A DNA stretch of 64,000 nucleotides from G963677325 sp963810555 (GTDB lineage Bacteria; Bacteroidota; Bacteroidia; Bacteroidales; Prolixibacteraceae): contig CAWENX010000007.1 in NCBI GenBank assembly GCA_963810555.1, forward strand, positions 62,001 to 126,000. Direction: 5' to 3'. Numbering within the stretch: the stretch's first letter is position 1; every line of letters starts with the position of its first letter. A program made the position numbers and the translations under genes. Below, piece by piece: positions 55,973 through 64,000 of the stretch. A model generated the notes under the pieces. It saw nothing but the letters and a program-made list of their open reading frames with translations, was not told the DNA's origin and did not search any database.

Positions 55973-58900
55973 TTAATTCTTAATTTTAATTCTTAATTCA
56001 TAATTCGTAATTAATTTAGTATCCCCGATCTTAACCATGAAGGCTGCTGACTGAGAAATTTCATCGGAAGAAATAATCACATAGGCATAATCTATGTCCT
56101 GCGGGAAATAGGTAGCCCAGAAGGTTACCTGGTGTGTCTGCTCATCATAAGAGAAATCAAGCCAGTCGCTTTCTCCATAATACCAGACATAAACATTTAC
56201 CGGGCTTACATCACAATTGGTGGAAGCGACATCGATGTAACTATTCGAATACAGATTCCATTGTGAGTAAGGTATGGCAAAATAGAACTCCACAGGATTT
56301 TGTGTGAGGGGATTTGAATAGTACCCGGAAGTGAAATTTGAGCTGTTTACTGAAATCGTGTAATCACATCCTCCCCCCGAGTTACAGTGATATATTTGTG
56401 GGCTTGTCCCGAGGTTACCGTAATAGTTCCTTCTCTGGAGGAGTCATAGCTATAAGCACAAGTAATTGTGAAACTTCCATTAGGTGATCCGCTTGATGGA
56501 TTAACCGTAAGCCATGTCCTGTTGGAGCTGACAGTCCAGGAAGAAAGACTTGATAATTAACCTACCTTGCTGACCCCCTTGATAATCAAACTCTTTTTCA
56601 TATAATGTAAGGGAAATACTATTATCCTGAGTAACGGTTAATGTTTGTAGTTAATGCTCCCGAAGTAACCTGAACAGTGGCATTTCTGCATCCCTCCTTA
56701 ATTCTGTGAACATATAACAGTTAACGTATCATTATAAGTTCCGCTGGTAGGGCTCACTGTAAGCCATGTCTGATTCGAACTGGCCGTCCACGCCAGGTTG
56801 CTTTTCACAACAACATATTCTGTTCCACCTGTATAACTGAAGGATTTGCTGTGCAGGGAAATAGTCAGGTAAGGCTCGGAGCCATAGTTGTACCTGTAAG
56901 ATCCTGTTACCTTGCTGTTATTGTCCAGTACATTTTTCAGCCTTCCGAATCCATTCGTATTCATACCATGTGGTAATGCCATTGGGATCTGTCGTGAAAG
57001 GTTATCCCTACGAGCGGTTTGTATGTATAAGTTGTGACCATTGCCGGAGGAGTGGTTGTGCGTATCTCATTCAGTTTGGTAATGAGGGTTGAGTTATTTT
57101 AATTGCCGTTCATCGCTGTTAATTCCACTTTCTAATAAACGTATTGCCCCCGCTTACAATGTCCCCGCTTCCATTAAACGATGCATTTGCAAATACTCTA
57201 AAACCAAATACTGGTCGCTATATCCCCATATATAACATGAGTGTATCCCATCTTTGGAGATGGCTTCAAGGGGATTGCCGTTTAATGCAATATTTCAGAA
57301 TCTCATTTCTTTTTTTGTATCCACCATTCGGCGCAACAAGTTCGTAATCTTTAGACGGCAATATCAGTGAATCAGAAGGGGATCCCTTGTCATAACCCTT
57401 GTAAAAAAGCAGATGACCTGATTTTGTTATTTGGCCGGCCTGGTTGACGTCATGAACCGTAGTGGAATCTTTTGTAACCGGGGCATAGATATTTTTGGTT
57501 ATCATCTTGGTAATAAACTGGGGAATGGTGCCGTATAATCATAGGGGTGCTTGAAATAACTGTAAGTCGTATTGCCGTTGCTGGCTGTGAGAGATTTATC
57601 GATTAATTCACTAATATTGTTGTAATGAGAGTTTCACAGTGTTATCACGGAATCTGTCGGAGATGAGTAGTCAAATGGTGTACTTTGTAGTCAATTCCGG
57701 TATCTTAAAAGTGAAAAGATTCACCAAAGTAAAAACCTAAATACGGGTCGTTAACAACTGAAAAGATCAGGGTACCACATTTGATAATAAATAAAAGTCC
57801 TGTTGCAGCTGGTTCGAATAGAGTTATAGGTGGAACAGCTATATTGCCGTAATCGGTCCAGCCATACAGATCGTTTTATCCCATAATCCTCTCCTGATCT
57901 TTTGTAATCCTCTTTTTCAATGAGGGCTTGTACCGGTAATTTCTGGCTATATAATCAAGCTTGTTATTGAAATATTGAGGCCGTTCAAAAAAGAATTTAC
58001 CATTTTCATCCTCTTCATAAATATCATATTTGTATATCGTTTTTCCTGCTGTTGTATCAGCCGGGCAATTATAGTATTCTGTGACTTCCGGATAAACAAC
58101 AGGAGGACGGCCATTGAGAAGCCTCCGGAAATTAGCTGCACTGAACTTACATCTCACGTCATTGCTTCACTACGACCAGGTTCAGGGACTGCATCCATCA
58201 ATGAAGTGAAATCCCCTAATGCTGTAGCCTGGATATCTAAAGGATTATACTCCATATTATCCGTGGTATACCTGAAATCCATATAAGTAAAAACATTGGG
58301 TTCCACAACCGCTTCACCTGTTCCATACTCATAACTTTTACTATTAGCCATTACCCCGTCGGCTGAGTAACTTTTTATCTCTTTAATCTGAAACCTGAGG
58401 CTGAAACCAGACCATTTTCGCTTTTGTCAGTATGGTAATAACCATTGATAGAGTCTGTATGAGGTTGATATTGATGCCTTTCCCATGTAAAGTCAGTATG
58501 ACCTCCTGTAGGATATCCAAGCGTTGTTAATAATCCGTGCTGGCCTGAGGGATCTCGCGTTCCGCTGCCAACTTGTAGTAAAGTTTTCCCGGGAGGATAG
58601 CTGTAATCCCATGGCGTAACCACAAAACACCTCCGCCCGCCCAAGGGTAGTAAACATAAAATTTAAAATTCCCTACGTGATTGTTGTCAGTATTTAATAA
58701 ATTTCCCCAATGGTCAGTTGAAATATCAAACCCTGAGTTTATACTTTCATAGCTGCACCTGTAAACCTGGGGATGCTGTCTTCTCATCCCGGTCCGAAAT
58801 TTCAAGTGAATCAAGTGTCATGAGCGGAAATATGATCGGTTTCCCCCCCAGCTTGAAGCAAAACGCTGGCAGATACTCAGACCTATAAATTTATTGCAAC

Positions 58901-59907
58901 CGGCAATCAATGTCAACATAATTGTGAAGTTTTACACGGTGGAATTATCATAATAAGAGAAATTAAGATAATCAGTGCCATAGTGAATTTGGTCAAGAAG
59001 CAGCATATTAGCAAACATCGGACTATACACGTGGTCTACAGCAGTGGTGTGGTCATAATTCCAACCTCTGTAACTATCCCATTCAGGATAATAATTTCCC
59101 CCGAACAAATGTTATCTCCGGTTCATAACCTGCCGACTGGCCATATATTCTCTGTGAATAGGAAAAAGTAATTGGCTGATTACTGTTTGGAAGGTCAATC
59201 TGAGTTAACAGCCAGGAAACATATCTGGATGCATAAGGACTATCACAACCTGCGTTCATATAGTCTCCGTTGGAAAAAGTATATTTAATCCCATTCTCAT
59301 CTGTAATCTCAAAACCGGTGATATTACCGCTGTCAAATAAGGGAAGGATTTTAAGAGGCCTTCCGTTTGAAACATAAGTATGGTAATCACCATCTTCATA
59401 TTCAATTAAAAAGTCAAAAGTGGAACCATCGGGTAAAATGGCCGAAAAATTGTCTGGAGCATAATTTATATGAAACAGAGCCGTATGAAAACCGTCATAA
59501 ACAGGTGTATTATAAGGAAAAGGTGTTATAAAATCTTCAGGTGATTCAATCTCAAAGTTATTTTCTTCATCCGGTCCGTAATTGATTCTTCTTGATATGG
59601 TGCTGCTCACAGACAATCCCCATCCATGTCCGTACACATCATAGTTGTACCCGGGTTTCAGGGGAGCGGGAAAATAATTAAGCGAAACAGGCAATTTATA
59701 CCCGTGATGGTTGATCTCAAACAGAGGGATGGATATACTGGGCACCCCCGTCTGATAGTTGATTGAATATTCCCCGTACTGCTTAAAGGCTTCAGCCTGG
59801 GGAGAGGTTGGAGCAGAGGGGATGATTGTTTCGGAAGTAACCTGTCCGAAAGAATAATTTAAGATTCCAAGCAGTGGAATTAACAGAATTAGTTTTTTCA
59901 TATTCAT
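55973..59907 (-). pseudogene. Large Rhs-partner surface protein with BACON domains, heavily frameshifted
   Basis: ATG 59907 starts a signal peptide (KKLILLIPLLGILNYSFGQ) and the conserved opening EAFKQYGEYSINYQTGVPSISIPLF of Bacteroidota YD-repeat/Rhs proteins. The frame breaks near 59083. Pieces follow at 58814-58527, 58644-58375, 58351-58154, 58157-57876, 57505-57266, 56982-56698 and 56293-55973, in changing frames. Two BACON-like domains are visible: LAWTASSNQTWLTVSPTSGT (about 56820-56730) and SSWTVSSNRTWLTVNPSSGS (about 56550-56470). The original product would have exceeded 1,250 residues. At least seven indels make it a certain pseudogene. Confidence 0.8.
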
Positions 59908-60333
59908 AGAATTTAATCAGATTAGATTTTTCTTTTTCTAAGTTATAATGCAAAACAAGGCCAAAAACCAAAGTGTCAAAAAACTTAGGGAACGGTAAGG
60001 TTTTATGGGTGAACGGTATCAAATTCTGGGTGAACGGTCATTTTTGATTTTCCGTTTTTTGGATTCTGTTGAACATAAAAGGACTCAAAAACGCGTGAAA
60101 AGTTGTTTTTGGATGAAAAAGTGAGTGAATTTATTTTGTTGAATTTAGAAGTTGTGCAGAGAAATGATTTCTTTAAAAAAGAGTAAATTTTTTTATTTGG
60201 CTTTCAAGCCTCGCTCCTTTACCGGCAAAAATTATAAAGAATTGAAAACCGGTCCGAATAGATGCCAGAAAGGTTTACTGTTTTCAATTATTAGAATATT
60301 AACAGTCTGAATTACAGAATTGTATATGATTTC
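59908..60333. other. Non-coding interval between prophage relic and toxin locus
   Basis: About 430 bp, AT-rich. It should contain the promoter of the Rhs-partner gene. No gene or clear repeat apart from the 28-bp repeat just beyond it. Confidence 0.4.
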
Positions 60334-61575
60334 TTAGTACCCTTTTGTAAAGTTCCTATTGTAAAGTTTATCCTGGCTAGTCAGGAGGATATCAGCTGAG
60401 CGTCTAGAAATCCTGCCGTTTTTAAAGTTTTCTCGGATAAAGTACGGTAGAGAGTCAGTATCTTTAAAGCTCTCCGACCTATCCCGAACCCACTTTATAA
60501 AGCCCTCAGGAACGTTTTTTACAAGGTTTCTACTTTGAAGAGTAATTGCTTCTCCTTTAAGAAATGAATTAACAGATCGCTCCATTTCGTCCTCGGATAA
60601 AAGAATGGGCACAGCGCGGCATTGGCATCTTATATGCCATCCTGAAAAAAAGAAACGTTTTCGGGTACCGACCTTTCAAAAAGTCACACATATCAGCCTG
60701 GGAATGGTTTTGAGAGGGACAGATATCAAAACCCACAACAAAGGGATTTATGTTCCATCTGTGGTGATCAGCCATTCTATATGCTATCATTGGCTGAGTG
60801 TTTGCCAGTCTGCGGGCGTTTTGAAAAGAGGATCTGTAAACTTTTTCTCCGGAATAGAATGTTTTGGCCTGCATTGAATATTCAAGCCGGCTAGTATCTT
60901 TATTTCTTATTCTTTTAAAAAATCTTTCCGGATGAGTGAGGTATTTGAGTAAAATTTCCTCAGTTTCATTAAATGCCTTCCCTTGAATGATACCATTGGA
61001 GAATAGCTCTTCCATCATTTGTTTGTTCTGACAGGTAAGCTCCCTGACTTTAACTGAAAGATTAATGCCGGCAGTGTTTCCTGTCATGAATGCGTCAACA
61101 ACTGCTGAACTTCTTGGAGCGGCCAAAATATCATCAAGCTTGAAAATAAACTTTTGTGATCCCCGGCACTGTTTAGTAAATGAAAATTTGAAAACTGACT
61201 CTCCTTCACCTATTGCCCTATTAAAGAGCTTCAATAAAGGTACGTTTACCTCAATATCTCGAACTTATTGAGAATATGAATTAATAATTCGTCGTTTTTC
61301 TTTTCTGCAATGTTCCAGGCAAGGACGGAATCTCTTTTCAACAAAAGCTCAAGGTCACGGGAAAATTTTATAAGGCGCTCGTCAAATTGTCTTTCAAGTC
61401 TTTGGTTCCGGGACCAGGTATTATCGAATCCTGAATGACGGTTTGAATAGGAAAAGTTCTGAGACAATTTGGCAAAGTCATGAATCAAAACTTCATATAA
61501 AGCTTTTACCTCCTTGTTTAAAAGGTGAATATCAGTCATTAACTGATTGTCGTAGCTGTCAGGTATTTTATTCAT
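60334..61575 (-). pseudogene. Phage head morphogenesis / minor capsid protein, frameshifted
   Basis: Three overlapping frames make one gene: 61575-61246, 61234-60569 and 60612-60334. The middle and last parts carry features of the SPP1 gp7/Mu F-like family: ELTCQNKQMMEELFSNGIIQG, ARRLANTQPMIAYRMADHHRW, DICPSQNHSQADMCDFLKG, and the Cys-rich segment that, after correction, reads IRCQCRAVPILLSEDE. About 400 residues in total. Such proteins sit at the portal in phage heads. It is on the same strand as the other prophage genes. Confidence 0.7.
60340..60367. repeat. 28-bp direct repeat, right copy
   Basis: CCCTTTTGTAAAGTTCCTAT followed by TGTAAAGT, 26 of 28 identical to 46083-46110. It overlaps the last codons of the head-protein frame, which read KLYNRNFTKGY. 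Confidence 0.75.
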
Positions 61576-61800
61576 AGATCAAGTTTAATTGAAAAAACAC
61601 TATGAGAAATTGGTTTTACAGGGTCTGATACTGTAAATTACGCTGGAAGTATCTTTAGTAGCCCAGCTCTCAATATCTTCATCAGTCTGGTCTTGGGGTT
61701 TATTACAACAATACTGTCTTACTCCCAGAATACTCTTTTCTTCACCTCCTGTAACCAGTTTCCTTTCAGTTCCAGGTCCATAAGAAAATATTATTGAGGA

Positions 61801-62519
61801 TTAGAAATATTTAATACAATTAACATTTACGCAAGTCCTGCCTTCTTCATTTCTATAAAGGTAACGCTTGTCGATATGAATTGAAGGAAGAGAATATTGC
61901 TTTGCAAACTCCGCAAATGAATTTATATAATCAGCCATTTCAGATAAAATATTGGTAAGCTTTCTGCTGATTTTCGGTCTCAATTGCTGCAGTAAAATGT
62001 TCCTTTATCGTATTCATTCCGGATGGGCCAATAAAGGCTCTATCATCTTTAATTTCGATTAAATCTGCAATATGAATATTAAAATCAAATGAGTTATTGA
62101 TCCAGACCTCATTCCTTACCAGGTGATCTTTTATTCGTTGAATAATAACCGCGAAACGCTTGACCAAAGGTTCTGTGTCCTTCCTGATTGTATCTTTGAT
62201 CGATGGAGAGGAAATACCAGGTTTCTGATAGTCCGCTTCAATGTTCTGGTCCAGTACGGCTTTTATTACCCCTATTCCCTCATACATTGCCCCCCCGGAA
62301 TAATTCTGTTGTGGCTTTTATGCCGGCTTCTTTACAAAGAGCAATAAAAGATTCATCAATTAATTTGGTAGTTGGTGCAAGAGTATGCAATACCCGGTTC
62401 ACCGTTTTTTCATGATACAGCAGTACTTTTTTTCCATGATTGTGATTTTGATTAGTGGCCATATGTCCATTTATAATTAAAAAATTGAGAGTACCATTGA
62501 TATGTAAAAGGTTCATCAT
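61801..62519 (-). pseudogene. Unknown phage-region gene, frameshifted
   Basis: The frames 62519-62280, 62287-61940 and 61983-61801 join into one product of about 235 residues (ESFIALCKEAGIKATTELF, YEGIGVIKAVLDQNIEADYQ, LSEMADYINSFAEFAKQYS). No domain recognised. The pieces meet at a C/G homopolymer near 62290 and near 61965. 61576-61800 contains nothing identifiable. Confidence 0.55.
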
Positions 62520-62568
62520 ATGATATAATCCTCCTCAATTTCAAGCGACTCTTTTTCAAATGCAAAAT

Positions 62569-63085
62569 CTAATAACGAGCTGCCCGGTATTCATGGTCCT
62601 CTGATTCAAATTGAAGGTCGAGTCCCTTTTGATGGCAGTACATCTGGCAGATTTTCTTTGCTTCCTGAATGCCTTCTTTCCACCAGGGTAAAATACCTTT
62701 TGATCCGCGGCACAGTCCTAACATGTTGGATATTTGTGAAGGTTCAACTTTTAAACAGCTTGAAATCTCCTTACGAAAACCTGATCTGAGGATCCTGCTC
62801 GATTCAAAGAAAAGAGGGTCAATAAAAGTACTGTGCATGTAATGAATTCACGCCGGTAATCCAAACTCTAGGGTCCATCAATTTGAACTCTTCTGGCCAT
62901 AGAGGACGGTGGAAGGTATAAAAGTCATTAACCATTGAAAGGGGCAACTGCAAGTCTTCTGCTTCAATGAATTTTAGTACTTTACTAAACTCCTCAGGAA
63001 AGAAATCTTCAAGGGTTTTGCCTATCTGATAGTAGTTCATTTTTCCCTCGTTCTGTCCCTGATTCAGTCCCTTATTCTCTTTCAT
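62569..63085 (-). pseudogene. Unknown phage-region gene, frameshifted
   Basis: 63085-62819 gives GKTLEDFFPEEFSKVLKFIE, WPEEFKLMDPRVWITGV; the next frame (62838-62569) continues FIDPLFFESSRILRSGFRK, PSQISNMLGLCRGSKGI. Combined length about 170 residues, no known domain. Immediately downstream of the dnaB-like gene. Confidence 0.55.
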
Positions 63086-63109
63086 TGTTCAATTTCAATA
63101 TTTTATATT

Positions 63110-64000
63110 TTATTTTGAGCCATTAAGCATGGCCACGTTGTTAAAAGGATCATCATTCCCCGGTTCAATCGTTCGATCCGGATTATAGCCATTAACCTGA
63201 TTTGGGTTCTCGGGTTGATAGTTATAAAATCCTGTTGTTTCTTTATTGAACCTCATTAGAAAAGTTCCGGTTCCTATGTTACGTCCCTTGGCGATTATAC
63301 GTTCTGAGAACCTTTTGATTCTAAATCTTTGTAAGGCTCAGGGAACCTTTCAATCCCCATTTCTTCAGTCTCCAGATAAGTAAAATGATATCTGCAGCCT
63401 CCTCGATTTGCCCAGATCCCCTTAACCTGTTCTTGGTCGGCCGTGGACTTGATTTATCCCTGCTGAATTGCGATAAAGCAATGACAGGAATATTTAATTC
63501 TTTTGCCACATTTTTGAGCCTTCGTGTAATATCTGCAAGCTGGCTTTCATCTGATTTATGTTTTAATCCTGAACCCACCAATTGTAAATAATCAACCACG
63601 GCCAGGTTGATCGTACTAATATTTAAGCGTCTAATCGAAGAACATATCTGATCAATATTTGAACTGGATGATTCATCGAGAAAACGGGCAGATTATAAAG
63701 CTTCTTTCCTATACAAGATACTTGATTTACCTCCTCTCCCGAAAGTGGCTTATTTAGTATTTTCTTGGCCGGGATATTGGTTTCCTGGGCCAGTATTCTT
63801 GCTGTAAGCTGGCTCATACTCATTTCAAGGGAATAAACTGCAACCCGGGCGCCAAATCTTAAAACAGCATTCTTTAAGATGGTTAAAGCAAAGGAAGTCT
63901 TGCCTTGTGAGGTTTCACCGGCAATAATAATCAGGTCCGTCCTTTGAAGCCCACCAGTGAATTGATCTAATTTGACTAGTCCGGTACCAATACCGGTTAA
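63110..64000 (-). pseudogene. DnaB-like replicative helicase, partial and frameshifted
   Basis: From the window edge the frame reads IGTGLVKLDQFTGGLQRTDL, then Walker A AGETSQGKTSFAL, then YSLEMSMSQLTARILAQET. After a shift near 63690 it continues VVDYLQLVGSG, IPVIALSQFSRDKSSPRPTK and GSGQIEEAADIILLIWR (Walker B and the DnaB arginine-finger region). After a second shift it reads ERIIAKGRNIGTGTF and ends with a TAA at 63110 after a tail of about 50 residues. RecA-like helicase that loads at replication forks; here a phage-encoded type judged from the neighbours. N-terminus lies outside the window. Confidence 0.8.

Overview
The window reads as a chromosomal contig of a Bacteroidota bacterium, probably Bacteroidales/Marinilabiliales-like; I cannot place it to genus. 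Evidence: Bacteroidota promoters (TAnnTTTG -7 boxes, clearest before rpsF and ung), a DUF5606 protein, an archaeal/eukaryote-type ProRS, ClpC, a FadL/OmpP1-type barrel, a TonB-dependent receptor, carboxynorspermidine synthase next to N-carbamoylputrescine amidase, and a DUF6443-type Rhs locus with BACON domains.

Layout. 1-8.4 kb: partial outer-membrane protein, Gly/Ser/Tyr-rich lipoprotein, proS, pepT, tilS. 8.6-11.6 kb: eroded stretch with an IS1634-type transposase relic, a truncated barrel gene and a frameshifted TPR gene. 11.7-33.7 kb: mostly housekeeping (gyrA, clpC, mazG, phoH, purC, DUF5606, TonB receptor, broken Gfo/Idh oxidoreductase, response-regulator/histidine-kinase fusion, zinc peptidase, ECF sigma factor, the polyamine pair, argS). 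33.7-37 kb: a small accessory island (DUF6266, DUF3987) bracketed by 63-bp inverted-repeat elements and holding several clusters of 10-bp-phased repeats. 37-45.9 kb: ATP-grasp gene with a premature stop, ung, a 24-bp tandem array, a sugar nucleotidyltransferase operon with a kinase-RapZ fusion, DsrE protein, the rpsF-rpsR-rplI operon, tdh and tRNA-Thr(CGT). 46-60 kb, minus strand: a decayed Rhs-type polymorphic toxin locus in which four toxin tips alternate with four small exported proteins. 60.3-64 kb: a prophage relic (head protein, unknowns, DnaB), frameshifted throughout.

How it fits together. In the toxin locus one nearly full-length Rhs protein is followed by displaced tips, some still carrying a copy of the Rhs core 3' end, and each tip is followed by a candidate immunity gene with a signal peptide or lipobox. 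The tips look like two cysteine-type peptidoglycan hydrolases and two zincin-type metallopeptidases, so the targets are probably in the envelope. Near-identical 28-bp direct repeats sit at both edges of this 14-kb block. Frameshifts are dense there and in the prophage and sparse in housekeeping genes, which favours real decay over uniform sequencing error, although isolated single-base indels elsewhere could be errors.

Most unusual non-coding signals: a GTACA array with strict 11-bp phasing at 24.90-25.00 kb, the 10-bp-phased repeats upstream of the DUF3987 gene, and the 24-bp array framed by CCGTCA/TGACGG palindromes at 39.4-39.6 kb.
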